Notes under the pieces: model-generated
Told to the model about the DNA's origin: nothing
The model's input: the letters and a program-made list of their open reading frames with translations, nothing else
The model's database searches: none
Position numbers and translations under genes: made by a program
In this document: piece by piece, positions 21,060 to 33,781 of the stretch
Numbering within the stretch: the first letter of the stretch is position 1
Layout of the letters: each line of letters begins with the position of its first letter
Assembly (NCBI GenBank): GCA_037501455.1
Contig: CM074860.1
Coordinates: 47,936,501 to 48,000,500 of the forward strand
Length of the DNA: 64,000 bases
From: Lantana camara
Taxonomy: Eukaryota > Streptophyta > Magnoliopsida > Lamiales > Verbenaceae
Direction of reading: 5' to 3'

Positions 21060-21976
21060 ATGCCACCGCGTCAACAATACCACAATCAACCGTCTCATCC
21101 AAATCTGAGCGACCGGGGACAATCTTCGACTGGAGTACCACCAATGAATTTGATGGCGATGATGTATCGAGAATTTAGGACATTTAATCCTCCTCAATTT
21201 CGGGAAGCGAATGATATAAGGGCCGAAGAGTGGTTTTCGAAAATAGAGGGCCTTTTTTAGATATGGCCATGCAACTCTCGAGATATGGCTCGCCTTGCTA
21301 CATTTCTTCTACAAGGTCAAGCAAGGCAATGGTGGAATACAGTTGCCCAACAGTTAGAGACAACGGGCGAAGAGTGGACCTGGGATGTGTTTGTTCGAGA
21401 ATTCCGAAAGAGGTTTGCATGGGTCATATTGCACGACCGATGATTTGAAGAATTTTTCTCTTTAAAACAAGGAGAAAGAACCGTTGTGGACTACATAGAG
21501 GAATTCGAGAGGTTGGGCGTGTATGTGGGCACATTACGGGTAACGATCGGGTGAAGGCTAGATACTTCATGGAAGGACTTCGGGATGAGTTCAAGGAAGC
21601 CTTAATCGTAGTGGATACAAGCATTTGGGATAAAGCCACGGAGAAAGCATTACGAGTTAAAAATTGGTGGTTGATAAAAAGTAAGGAGAGAAATATGTCA
21701 GGGCCTACACCTGAGCTGGGTTTATGCTCAAATTTATACGTGAGAGAGAGATACGATCAACAGGGAACTCGAACCAAGAAGATTCGTGGAAAGAAGCATA
21801 AGACCAGAAACCTTCGAAAGCTGAAGAAAGAAAGCCAACCGTGTACCCATTGTGGAGGAATCAACCATGCTTACGACGCGTGTCGGGATCGATTGAAGAG
21901 GTGCTATGCTTGCGGGTCAAAGGATTACAAGGTTTCCAATTGTGACCGATCGAGAGCTAATAAGCAACGAATATGA
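21060..21976 (+). pseudogene. gag: Broken gag of element J
   Basis: Ty3/gypsy-type Gag homologue. The N-terminal frame (21060-21260) shows the capsid-type motif NPPQF...AEEWFSKIEG. An in-frame TAG ends it, the homologous frame continues past a second stop (TGA near 21440), and a one-base frameshift near 21525 moves the C-terminal part into the frame 21551-21976. The C-terminus has a CX2CX4HX4C zinc knuckle (CTHC...HAYDAC) and a second knuckle whose His is replaced by Tyr. No pol follows. Compared with the intact copy at 49193-50071 it is full length but dead. Confidence 0.85.
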
Positions 21977-22641
21977 GACCAACGACTTCAGATTGGAGAT
22001 CGAGATGAACTCGTACATTGAGGTATTGGCATTCATGGCACTTGCATCCATACCACATTTCAATTTTGCAATTGTTTAATTGTTAAGACATAATTGCCAA
22101 TCATTACTAATTGTTACTTGATTGTTGCTATGTGCTCGAGTGATAACTATGTGATGCATCTCAATGCACTGTGACCCAACATGCATATCTAGTGTTTACT
22201 TTTAGGATTTTGCTTCATCTATTCTGCCGTGTTCTGTTCGACGAATCTAGTAAAGACGGGTAGAGTAACGGGTCAGTTTGGGAAAGTCCACATACAAGAT
22301 TAAAAGTCCGGGAATTGCTACACAATTTGAAGGAGGATTAACTCTCCAAAAGAAATTTTGTTGTCAAGCATAAAGCGAACTGAGGGAGGATTGGACTTGA
22401 GAAATAATGGAAATGTCGGGATTAGCTCGTGGGAATGTGATTAAGGCAGAGAACGAGGAGTCCCACTATTGGAGCAGTTTGAACCAATATAACTACTGTT
22501 GAAATAAGAGTGTGAGTCAAAGGTTGGGGATAAGTGTGACGAATTATAATGTGAGGGTTTGGAGCAGTACTGCGCTTATATATTATCTGCGCTTATATAT
22601 CGTTACTGTTCACCCCTGCAAACTTACTCAAACATCGAAGA
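21977..22641 (+). mobile_element. J internal region after gag
   Basis: No coding signal. At 22030-22060 lies a GGCATTCATGGCACTTGCATCC block also found after gag in B. A short tandem CTGCGCTTATATAT repeat is near 22575-22600. J is cut at about 22641, where minus-oriented LTR C' begins; its polypurine tract and 3' LTR are not seen. Confidence 0.6.
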
Positions 22642-23767
22642 CACATAACCAACACACAAGGGCATGAAATTGTTGAAATTAAACTCACGAACCATGCACA
22701 AAACTCATCCTAATCACATCCCAAACTCAGCAAATCCAAAGAGCAAAGAAAATACGCAAAAATCATCAAGTTTCAAATATTGGAGCTCAAGAACTTCCCT
22801 GGCAACTCGTCACACAGTCAAGCAACAAAAAGCATGAGTTCATACAAGTAAAAACGAAGCTCAAGTGGTCACATAACCAACTTTAAATCAAGAAATAACA
22901 TGATGAGATGCATATGATTCAAAATTTCTACCAAACCCTTACTATTAATCTTGTTCATCAAAAGTTATGAAATCTCAAGCAAGACAAGAATTAAATGAAT
23001 GAAAATGAACACAAGAAGGTAGAGAGTAAGGATCCATTCCTACGTTGAAGCTTGTAGAAGGAAAAGATGAAGATTAAGCTGAAAATCCTCAAGGTGTGAA
23101 TAGTGATGAGATTCTCTTCTCTCTTGGCTTGGAGCTGACTTTTCTTCTCTTTTTCCCTACTTGGTCGAAATGGGGCTGATATCAGGGGTAGAGGGTGTGT
23201 TAGGGTTAAAAGGGTTCAAGTCTTGGCTCAAATGGAGCTAAAACGGGTCGGATATGGCCAAAACGGGCAGGCTAGTGCATACCGGTTTAGCTATTCAGTC
23301 CGGTTGAGCTAGTGCACAACGAAGGCTCAAATGGGCTTAAAAGTTTTGAATCTTGATCCACTGTCCCCGAATCATCGAAATGACTTCAATGGCGGTGATG
23401 GAATTTGAATCTGAATTCCCTTGCTCAAGTTACGCGCTCTGGAACCCAAGGTGCGCAAAGTGCCCTTGAGTCCCGATTCCAGAAAAAGGGTCAAAGACCT
23501 GAACAAACAAGTCTCAAAGAATAAAATAAACATGTAAACAAGTTCATAAGACATATAATTCAAGTATATCGCCCAGTCATGAAGTTCGGAAGTAAATCAC
23601 ATAAAAGAAGTTAAAAACGAGAAATAAAACGTCAAATAGGAACACTTAAGGCATAAGGGTCGCTTAGCAAAAGAATTAACATATAAATCAAATTAAAAGA
23701 ACATAATTACGTAAATAAACTATCTCGTGACCTCATACATGGTTCTTCAGAGAGACGGGGTGTCATA
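22642..23767 (-). mobile_element. Truncated C-family LTR (C')
   Basis: About 1.13 kb closely homologous to 1846-2961. The LTR start is mutated (TATGACACC in sense). The homology stops at the position of the C palindrome (1803-1826), so the break falls there. No polypurine tract adjoins the start, so it is not in its original element context. Confidence 0.75.
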
Positions 23768-24529
23768 GGTTGGAATTCTCCCAATGACCCTCGTACTAGA
23801 ACCTTCATGGCTTGATGCATAAAAGTTCATATTTCCACTTCACCCAGTTGCCTCTTGTACCCTTCAGATAAATGGTTTATGTCCCCACGATGCCCACTCA
23901 TTGATGGTCTTGGGAAATTGTAGAAAAGATGAAGTCTGTGAAATTTACCATAGATTGGGTCATTTGATTGAGTTGCTGTTGCTGCGTCGCAGGCGGGACA
24001 CTTTTGGGCGGGGCCGCGACTGATTACAGATGGACTTTCTGACTTTGCGTCACGGGTGCAACGTTTTTGGGCACGGCCGCGACGCTGTGCAGAGATGCAA
24101 TGCTTGGGTTTAATCTCCTTTCTTCCAGTTTTTATCTGTTCCTTCCTTCCCCGATCAAGTATGCATTGCTTCCTATTTCCCTCTTGAACCATGCTGCATT
24201 TACTAACCACCCATCGATTCGAAAGAGGAAACTCATTGTCGATGTTAGTAGTAGCTTCAACATCGTAGTGACAACCTACAAATCATAACTCAATTCGAAT
24301 ATAGATGTATGTGGTTTAGTGTATACTTATGACACATAACTATAAAACATATATTCGATGCAAAATGCAACACAAAACTGATAAACTTCAAAGTAAAATA
24401 CGTTGAAAATATAAAATTTTAGAAATCTAATAGCAATTGATCATTAATTGGTGGCAAGAATCAATACAATTCACACGTTAACAAGTTGTTCCTATCCCAT
24501 TTGACCTACAATTGACACAACACAACACT

Positions 24530-24558
24530 AGAACTTCGGTTTTACAACCTGGAGCTCT
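24530..24558 (-). repeat. Hairpin overlapping the primer-binding site (L)
   Basis: In sense, AGAGCT pairs with AGTTCT (one G-U) and GGTT pairs with AACC around a GTAA loop, with small internal loops. Confidence 0.65.
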
Positions 24559-24565
24559 GATACCA
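24554..24565 (-). promoter_or_regulatory. Primer-binding site of L (initiator tRNA-Met)
   Basis: The sense strand reads TGGTATCAGAGC, eight bases inside the LTR that ends at 24574. Confidence 0.9.
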
Positions 24566-24573
24566 CTTTAGGA

Positions 24574-24876
24574 TGTAGCACCTTGAATGAAGGGCACCAC
24601 ATCCCCCACACTATGGACCCGGTCCACCCATGAAATGGAAAGTCCATATATGAACCAAGCTCACAGCCAACGGAGATAGAACAAAAACCATCCTGTGTTA
24701 GGCGGGACCAGACCCTGTACCAACAATTCAACAGAACAGGAGCGCGGAAGCAAAGTAACAAACATTCAGAACCACAAGGTAATGTAACTCGAAGAAGAAA
24801 GTAAATACGGGTTCCACTAAACTAAGAAAACCTGTCCTAACCTGTCCCGAAATTATACAATGTAATAATGTAAAAC
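24574..24876 (-). mobile_element. 5' LTR of L, 3'-end segment
   Basis: The sense-strand LTR end GGTGCTACA is at 24574. After 303 bp it is interrupted by solo LTR M, and it resumes at 28841 with the duplicated AAAAC. Confidence 0.75.
24872..24876. repeat. Target-site duplication of M
   Basis: AAAAC here and again at 28841-28845. Confidence 0.85.
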
Positions 24877-27800
24877 TGTAACACCCCAGACGGAGGATGC
24901 CACATCCCCCGCACTAAGACCCAGACCCGGTCACAAAATGGAAAGTCCATGCCCGAATCCGAATCATAGCGAACGGGAGACCAACTCATACACTACGCTA
25001 GGCGGATCTAACTTGACAAACTCAGAGTGCGGAAGCAATTCAAACCAACAACAATAGATAGCGGAAGCATTTAAAACAAAACATGCAAAGCAGGTGACGG
25101 GTTCAACTAGCATAAATACCTAGTCCCGAATCAATTCATAATCTAACATAATAAACATCATAAGCATCATCATAATATCTACTAACATCCAAGTACTATC
25201 TTCCTAACCCCACACGGGTTTAAATCTAAGTAGAACATAAACATAATCTTCAAGTGTGAAACATAAATACATAACGTAAATAGAGTATGCGACAAATGCA
25301 TCCTGACACCAACTAGACTGACAAGTGTGACTCAGAAGACTCACTTCCGCCTAGCTCAAGGCAAAAGAAAACCTGCAAACTAAATGATAAATGAGGTGTC
25401 AGTCAACTGACTAAGTGAGGGGGCTAACGCACACCCACAATATATATATACAGAGCACAGCACATATCAAAAGGGTGGACTCATGAACCGGGAATAGGTG
25501 TTGCATACCAAAGCGTTTCAAAGCAAAACACAAATATATACATGTATATATACTTAGAAAACATTTTCAGAAACTCTATTCCGATTCATGATTCCCATAA
25601 CATATCATACCATATGCTCGGCGAGTACGAGCTTCCAACCCCAACTCCTCATATCATAACAAAACAGAAATAACATACGAACCTCAACTCCGGGTCATGG
25701 TAGGGTTGCGCGACCCTAACCATCCATACAGTCGAGGGGAGTGCCAATGCTACTCAAACCCTCAGGACTCCGTTTCCCAACCAAACCTCCTGGTGGGTCT
25801 CGGTACATCCTCATCATACAGATGGAGACTACGCACAGGTATATCCCCGACGGCCCGATACCGTCCCGGGGGCTCCTTACCCGTAGCTCCTGGGCCCCAT
25901 AACAGAACAGAACATAACATAACATATGCCAACTTTCATAGCAATCTCCATACAGAATCAGAACACAACTGGGTTTTTCCAAAATAGCTTACATATGCCT
26001 CAAAAACGGGTTTTATATTTACACCCTTCCTACGCGATGGAACTTTAAGCCTCATGACCTCCATCCACGCAGGACTCACACAAGATCATCAACATATCAT
26101 ATTCAACACATATTTAATCGTATATATAGAATATAATCGTATGCGGGGATTGAAATCATCATCTTGGGGTCATAGGTCATTTAACTATACAAAATCCTAA
26201 ACCTCACCTGAGAAGCGACGAGATACCAGAACTGACGAGACGAATGCATACTCGATCAGGTTGTCTCCACCCTAGAGATCACTGTACAGAAAAGGGAATA
26301 CAGTGTACTCATGAGACAAGACTTAGACATGAACCACAAAGACGCACGGCGATGATTGTAAGATGACATGGAACAATATGACATGTTCATAGAAATTACA
26401 AGAATGTCATGAAAGGGCTCATGTACACAATTAATATTCCACGTTGTGATAGATATGTAATTAATCTCAAACAATTTACACGGGCAAGCAAACCAAATAA
26501 TAAATTCGACAGGTGTTAACCATGAATCAAATCAATTGGCTTACGTGAATTTGGTCCAGAGTATGATTTAATAATTTATTAATAATTTAGGATACCATAA
26601 TTCACAAGGTATCCGTAAACATAATATTTCATAATTTCACAACTCAAGAGCTCGATTAAGAATCAAACAATTAATCCTATAGGAAAGTCTAATTCATAAT
26701 AATATATTGTATATTCAATTCAAGATTCCACTTCAATTAACACACTCTTCTTTCAAAAGACTCACGATTCAGAATAACTAATTCACAAATCAATCGGCTA
26801 ATAAGGTCACTCACACACGTATAAAGCCTATGCTGCACGCACATACGTACACCAAATTATTAATTCAATAAAATTTCACAGATCCACTCGCAGCATACAT
26901 TTAATAATGCAAGGTCATTCATATATCTTAGATGTCGAAACAAATTGCATATCCAAAGATTATTACCAAAATGTATCCATTCCTAACCCAACACTTTAGA
27001 CTTGAACAAGTAAATTTAAAGTCCATTCCCAACACATACGGACATAATAATACAATTCTTAATTAAACTAACTCATGGATTTACACTATTAGGACAGATC
27101 ATTCACTCCACAATTTAACAATTAATCATACTTACTATATACATCTATATATACCAGACGCACACACACACAGATAACACGTTAAACCCAAGAGTATATA
27201 CACTTAGCATACACACACAAGTTAACCAACTCAACTTATGGCACAACCAAATTTGCAATTCAGCATCATCAAGCTCAAATATTTTACAGCAGTTCAACTA
27301 ATATCCTTAACAACCCCATTTGTTCAGAAATTAAATGAACTTATAACTACATGATTAACAACCATTAACATAAACATCTAATTAGGTTCAAATGACTGAA
27401 ATAATTAAACTAATATATTGATTACAATTAAGTATGAAATAATTTGTTCAGAGATTGGAAATTATAATTCAAAAAGAGCAGCTGGGCCGTTGGTTGGTGA
27501 CGGTGATAACCAGATACGGCGACTGGCGGCTGGAGCTCCGACAGTGGTCCGACGTGGTAACAAAGCTAGAAAGAGAAGGACAAGCTGAGGATGGTTGCTG
27601 CTGGGTTCCTCTCTTCAGGCAGATGGCGGAGCGCTGGCGGTCGGTGGCGGGTCTGGTCGCCGGAATCTATGGTGCTCGGAGCTGGTGGTGATTTTCGTCG
27701 GAGAAGGAGAAGCCGTAGCACCACTGCTTGAACCGAAAGGGGGAGGCGTCAGATCTACTGCTGCTTTCCCTGCTTTTCCTTGTTTACAGGGGTGACTCGT

Positions 27801-28840
27801 AGTGGCGGAGGATGGGGAGTGAGGAGCTAACTCTGCCGTGGTCTAAAACGGAGAAGAAGAGAGGGTGGTTTCCATATCTGAGCCTTGACGGGGTGGTGGT
27901 TCGCTGGCGATGATGGCGGGTTGATGCCTGTTTCGCCGGAGATGGTGGCGGCTGAGCTGGAGTCCGAACGGCGGCGGAATGGGGGTAAGATAGCGGGATC
28001 AGGTGGGGGTCGTTCGCCCCTGTTCAGATCTGAATGAGGGTGGTGATGGTCGCCTGGAATGGAGGCCGACGGTGGAAACGACACGGCGGCGCCGGCTGCT
28101 GAGTCGCGACTGAAGATCGAGAGGGAGTGAGGGGCGACGGATGGCTATGGTGGAGCGTGGTCGGAGCTGGTGGGGATAGGTCGTGGATATTTCCGCTGCT
28201 GCTGGCATCGCCAGTCTTTGCGGCTGAGAAGGGGAAAAATGGAGACGAAGAAGAGAGGTTGAGTGAAGGAGATGAAAGGGTAACGTAGTGGCCGCGGCGC
28301 ATCCTCGGAGAAAATGACCAGAGGCGGCGGCGATTCGACATGGAGGAGGAGAAGTGAATGCGCAGCTGCTTAAGGATAGGTGGGAGGAGAGAAATGAAAT
28401 GGCAGCTAGGGTTTACACGATATATCAGCCCCAACTCCCATAAATTGCGAACAAGTCCCTCAAGAAATTAGGTGATGCGATTGAGTTCACAAGATTCAAT
28501 TAGGGTTCGATTACATCCAATTAGAGATTTAGAAATTATAAAAGTACCCCAAAGATTTAAAGTGGTGTCCAATTAAATCCAATTTGAATTTCTCATAATT
28601 AGAAATAGATCCTCAACCTTCATTAATCTCAAATTAGCCCACATAATTTAAATTAAAGAGCAATTAAGCACCAAACACATATTCCAGTTAAGTCCACATC
28701 TTTCCATAGGATTACAATTGGGTCAATTAAATAATTAAAACATAAATAAAGCAATTCAAACACAAGAAGTGTTAAATAAATAACAATCTGATCGCACGAA
28801 AACGACATCGTATCTTGCTCCGAAAAAGCGGGGTGTTACA
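24877..28840 (-). mobile_element. Solo LTR M
   Basis: 3,964 bp, sense start TGTAACACCCCGC at 28840 and end GGGTGTTACA at 24877, flanked by AAAAC on both sides. No internal domain is present, so this is the product of LTR-LTR recombination. Unlike the others it contains about 1 kb of GC-rich DNA at 27455-28434 next to a CTAGGGTTT telo-box-like motif (28405-28413), just downstream of the likely start of transcription. Confidence 0.88.
27455..28434. other. GC-rich block inside LTR M
   Basis: Composition differs sharply from the AT-rich LTR: many GGCGG/CCGCC runs and few stops on either strand. The longest frame (minus, 28434-28024) encodes a Ser/Pro/His-rich low-complexity peptide, and other frames overlap it on both strands, which is typical of GC-rich DNA without a real gene. 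It may be a captured host exon or a locally evolved leader. No function assigned. Confidence 0.5.
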
Positions 28841-31074
28841 AAAACAGGTTCAGCTAGGGCCCTAGAAACCTGTCCCGAGTTCAATAAAACAATAAAGATT
28901 ACAATGTGCCCTACAAGGCCCAGTATAAAGCAGGAAATGAAGGTGTGATACAAAGCAGTGTGTACAGGACAAATACTCGATTAAAGACCTTGAAAAACTC
29001 CCGCCTAACGACCACTGAACCTACAAGACAGAACTAAAAACAACGAGAGGGAGGGGTCAGCCAACTGACTAAGTGAAGGGGTTAACAAACGGATATATAT
29101 ATAAACTGGCAATCAAGCAGGCGTAATTCCACTGTACATTATTTATTATTAAAGCAAGTGTCAAGAATCAGGAATAATTCAATACGTACGGGTGGAATTA
29201 CGTCCAATCATGTAGTCAGGTAAGCAGGATATACAATGCAAGTTTCGATATCCGTACGTCCATTGTTGATGCCCATTTTACTTTAAGGATCCACGAGCTT
29301 CAGTTACTGAACAGGGACTAGGGAATACCAGAGGTTACGGGTATCTATATATTGCATTTTAGGGGACCAAGTGAGAATGAGTATTTATTCCATCCTGGAC
29401 TCCACTTTTCACTTGTTACATGACAGGAACAGGGCAGGTAAATAGTTAAGCAAGTAGGAACAAGAATTTATAATAATTAATAGTGGGAAAACAAGTACAA
29501 TTTAACCTCCACATGCCGTTGATGGTTCGTGTAGCTAGCCCTCGCCATCCAGGACAAGGTGATCTGGCAGGTTCATGACTTTCCCAGACCAGAATCCCAT
29601 CTTCTACAAAACTTCCCGGCAGATATCCGGGCTACTGGAATAAAGTGGGACCTGTGAAAGAGTCACCATCGGCCAGATACCTCCCCGGATCACTCAATAC
29701 ACAAGCCCCTGGGCCCTCGGAATAGGTACAGGATCCACATTAGCTAACCCAGCGCCAGGAGAGCCGGGGGCAATAACAGTATCTCGCAAAACAGGCTCAG
29801 GGTTACACTACACAGTTTATAAAGCATTTTCGGTACGTATCCGATATATGGTAAGTTTTAATATAAAACCATTCGGCTTAGTTTAGATCATGCAAGGTTA
29901 TAGGTCAAATATAAAAGAAAACCCTCACATCCATGTGCAAGAAGGACCAAGAAAGGAACCACGTGTCCCGATCATCTCCACCCTAAAGATTGACTGTGCA
30001 AGAACAATTACAATGTACCCGTGAGACAAGACTCAATCAAGAAACCATATAGACGCCCGAAAATTGATCATGAAGTGGTGGAACATGTTATGGGATGCTT
30101 AGATATACAATGAAATTATGAAAGTCATGGATATGCGGTGATCGTGTTTATGTGCACAATTAATGCTCCCACATAATAGACAATAACATGAATTCAAACA
30201 CGTTAAACAATTAATCATTAAATAAATATTCAAGATATTGACACTAGTTATCATGTATAACACATAATATAATGAAATAAATCTCATGGAGATCACGTAT
30301 TCATGCCATTCAATCATACAAATTCTATTCATATAAAACACGAAGTCAAATAATCAAGTTTGAGCAATTAAGGACCAAGGAATGTCAAATAATAACATAC
30401 TCATCCATTAATCAAGCATAAAATTCATATAAATCACATACGGGAGTCAAGGAAGTGAAAGGAACTTAAGAAGAGAGGTTTGGTAAGTCTTAGGTAAAAG
30501 CTGACAGTTTTCAAAAAAGTGCATGTTGTAGAAAAACGGGAATATCTCGAGTTTTTTTGGATTTTTTTTTTTGGTTGGATATGAAAATAGACAAATAGGT
30601 CTTTCTGAAGATATATGGCTCAAATCGTAGTTCAAAGCGAGATGGAAATGACGTAGGCTCGAATTTGGATGAGTGCAGTGTTTCGGTAAAATGGCGACAC
30701 AAAATTAAAACGATTATATCTCACAATCTAGAAAAGATATTGACAATCCATAAAATGGAGAGTATTATATAATTGAAGAGGTAGACAAGTCAAAAATTCA
30801 GGCCAATCGGTGTCCGTTTGGGGTTATCGTGGGCTCGACCAAATTTGTCACGGGTGCGCCCTCATGTCAGTAGCTCTTCTGCAGGTCGGGCGCGGGCGTG
30901 CCCCTGCTAATTGGACTTCAAAAATTGCTCGGGAAAACATGGGCAGCGGTGCTTTCCATCCCGGAGGCGCCGATGACACACCGAAATCCTCTGAGACCAT
31001 AAAACATCAACAACCAACATCATAGAAACAAGTATTAATCACCGAAACACGATTTAATTGACAAAATCATAGAA
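28841..31074 (-). mobile_element. 5' LTR of L, middle segment
   Basis: Resumes after M with AAAAC. It has features shared with other LTRs, such as the TATGGCGACAC-like stretch (30688-30706) and GC-rich inverted repeats (30835-30960, GGGCGCGGGCGTGCCC). It ends near 31074, where E gag sequence begins; the exact junction is uncertain by some tens of bases. Confidence 0.6.
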
Positions 31075-31512
31075 ATTCTTCGATCTTGTAGAATAATCGT
31101 CGTATACTTCTTCTTCCCATGTCACCTCTTCGTTTATAGCCTCTAGGTGTTGCGTAATTCCTGACCACCATAATCTTGCTTGTCCTTCAAGAAGTAGGGT
31201 AACAAGGTGGACCTTGTTTTGAGTTTCACATGGCCACACTCTAAATATGCCTTCTATCTCTAAAATCCATTCCTCAACTCTAATATCATCACCTCCTCGA
31301 AATTGTGAAGGATTAAAAGTCGTAAATTCCCGGTATAAGGTCGCTATCGAATCCATAGGTTGTCCCTTAGATGAAGATTATCCCTTAGATGAAGATTGTC
31401 CGTGATTCGGTTGGAATTATTGAAATATGGTGGACATAAACTCGTCGGCATTGAAAGGCGGACGAGGATGTTGATGTGAAGTCTGACCGGAGTGATATCG
31501 AGGTGGAAACAT
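31075..31512 (-). pseudogene. gag: 5' part of gag of truncated element E
   Basis: The start ATG is at 31512-31510, directly after TTTTCAG|G. The frame encodes the Gag N-terminus with the motif NPSQF-GGDDIRVEEW, the WPCE motif and GQARLWW. Two in-frame TAA stops lie near 31418 and 31382, and the sequence TCTTCATCTAAGGGA is duplicated in tandem (about 31370-31400). After the TWEE region the homology has a deletion and soon ends, so the zinc knuckles are lost. It is truncated at the junction with LTR L. Confidence 0.75.
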
Positions 31513-31513
31513 C

Positions 31514-31566
31514 CTGAAAAGCTCAAAACTACAATACAAATATAGGTGCATGTCGATTAATACGTG
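31514..31566 (-). promoter_or_regulatory. Branch point and acceptor before gag of E
   Basis: In sense, GTATTAATCG (about 31562-31553) is followed about 40 nt later by TTTTCAG, with AG at 31515-31514, then GATG. The arrangement matches J. Confidence 0.5.
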
Positions 31567-31683
31567 CGTGTTGATATGAACAATTAAGGCAAATAATACA
31601 AATAATTCACATAAATGATGTTATGAATGCAAACAAACATTAAATCCTAAGCCGAACGACGTAGACAGACCAGACACCACACC

Positions 31684-31712
31684 AGAGCTCCGGTTTTGCA
31701 ACTAAGAGCTCT
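31684..31712 (-). repeat. Hairpin overlapping the primer-binding site (E)
   Basis: AGAGCTC (31684-31690) pairs with GAGCTCT (31706-31712), and in sense GTT pairs with AAC around GCAA. The outer stem differs from those of A and B yet still pairs. Confidence 0.7.
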
Positions 31713-31719
31713 GATATCA
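31708..31719 (-). promoter_or_regulatory. Primer-binding site of E (one mismatch)
   Basis: The sense strand reads TGATATCAGAGC. One base differs from the perfect TGGTATCAGAGC, consistent with age. Confidence 0.8.
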
Positions 31720-33781
31720 CTTTCGATGTAGCACACCGGAGCGCAAGGCACTACACCCCCCGACTCTAGCCCGACAGGTGTAACGAAATGGAAACTCCGC
31801 ACACGCATCAGACTATAGCAAACAGGTGACAAACAAAAACACACACACTAGTTAGGCGGTCTAGACCCTAATACAGAGCACGCATAAAATCAAAATCAAA
31901 TGCGGAAGCACCAGGAACAACATATACAATCATACATGCTCGAATTAATAAAAATTATACATATCATGCCCATCCAAGGCCAAATAAATCATACGAGCTT
32001 CTGAGCTCAAATTCTAAATCATAACTTACACAAATTTCATACATATCTCAAACATAATGCCAATGCGAAAAGTAAAGATGCAAGGACCCGACTGACAAAC
32101 TCAAACAAAAATAAACAAAGGACCGCCGCCTAGCACGCACCAACCTGCACCTGCAAACTCAACAAAACAGATGAGGAAAAAGAAGACAACGAGTAGGGGT
32201 CAGTCCTAGAGACTGGTGAGGGGGCTAACACACTCACACATACGTATACATAGAGAATAGCATATTCAAAATTAGAGGGTTCATGAATGGGGGCGTGGTT
32301 TTTGCAATCCAAAACATTTAACACGTGATACTAGATATAAGGAAAAGAGTTAAGGCCGAAGGCCGAAATCAACCAAATTTTAGTACATATGATTCCACTC
32401 CCGTTTCACAAACCAAGTTCAAAATCACACACACAACTCGGAGAGCATAAGCCTCAGACCACCCTAACTCCGTTCATAAATGAAAGGTCTAAATCAAAAT
32501 AAAACATAATTCAGAATCAAAGAAACATACCTCTCCTCCGGGTGATGGCTGGGTGGCGCCACCCTAACCATCGGACACACAATATTGGTCGTGAGTTTCA
32601 TGACGCTCACGCCTAAGGACTCTTTCCCCCACCAAGCCTCCTAGTGGGTTCAGGGTTGATCCTTAAGAGTGGAGACCATGCTAGGGACAACCAGACGACC
32701 CACACCGTCCCGGTCTCCTTAGTACAAATCTCCGGGCCCCATCTAATTGATCAAATTGTTCAAAAGTTCAAAATTTCTTAATTTTCAAAATCCAACATAA
32801 CTTGTGGTTTCAAAACATACTCACACCAACCCTTTTCAAAATAAAAAAACGATAATATTTCTTACGTATACATAAAAACGTTTTCAAATATTTCATAACA
32901 AAAGGGCCAAAATCCCACAAAATACGTACCAAACACATATCTAATACTTATACATATACATAGGTCGCATGCGGGCTTAAATCACATCAAGGGTTGTAGG
33001 TCGTAATAACTAAAAGAAAGAAACCTCACCTTGTCGGACCACACGGATGAAGCAAACCAGAATACACTTAAAAGACCACCTCTTTTCCCCTTCATACAAA
33101 GCTCTAAACAAAACAAAGGACGAAAGATGGACTTATACTCACATATGAACCATATAGATGCTCAGCATATGCATACGGATACAAAAAATGCAAAAGAGAT
33201 GCAATGAATTACCATATAATGCATGCAAATTCATAACAATTCATAAGTGTCCTAAATCATGTTCAATAAATTCATAAATTTCATATAGCTTACATAAAAT
33301 ATCATACAACAAATTAGGAAGACATTTCATATCATATAAGGGCAAAGAAAAATCATACAATGCACATAAATGAAGTATGAAGTCATATACGCACGTTAAG
33401 GTAGCATGTTGCACGTATGAAGCCATAAATCAATAACGAGCACGTAAAAGAAGCCATAAATTCATAACATACCACTTAATACATAATATAACATGTTAAC
33501 ATAACATTCATATCATAAAAAAGCAAGAATATACAACACGAATTAAATAAACAAGGCATTCATGCATGCATGCACGTAGGAGTCACAACAAACGTATTTC
33601 GCCATTTAACATGCAAACGAGCACCCAAATCATGAAATGATTTCATACTAAATCACATATCATGATATAAAGCAAGTTACTATCATATATTAATCATATA
33701 GAAGCTAGAAAAGACAAGCAAGACACGAACAAACCGGAAAACAAACAACAACGACGAAGCAACTCGAAAGTTGCACAAAAT

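Larger units (their letters stand above)
23768..24573 (-). mobile_element. Leader and partial internal region of element L
   Basis: Minus-oriented, following the primer-binding site of L. It contains an acceptor-like TTTGTAG|GTTG (AG at 24277-24276) with a CACTAAAC branch-point-like motif about 40 nt upstream. GC-rich inverted repeats (GTCGC with GCGAC) lie near 23990-24095. An open frame of about 127 codons spans 24210-23827, basic and without a recognised domain; I do not call it a gene. It is truncated against C'. Confidence 0.55.

Noticed and set aside
23827..24210. 127-codon basic protein in the L leader region
   Set aside because: It relies on a non-ATG start and passes through GC-rich inverted repeats. 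No homologue is seen in the other internal domains.
28024..28434. Host gene encoding a Ser/Pro-rich protein
   Set aside because: Several overlapping open frames exist on both strands in the same GC-rich block, the composition is low-complexity and it lies inside a solo LTR.
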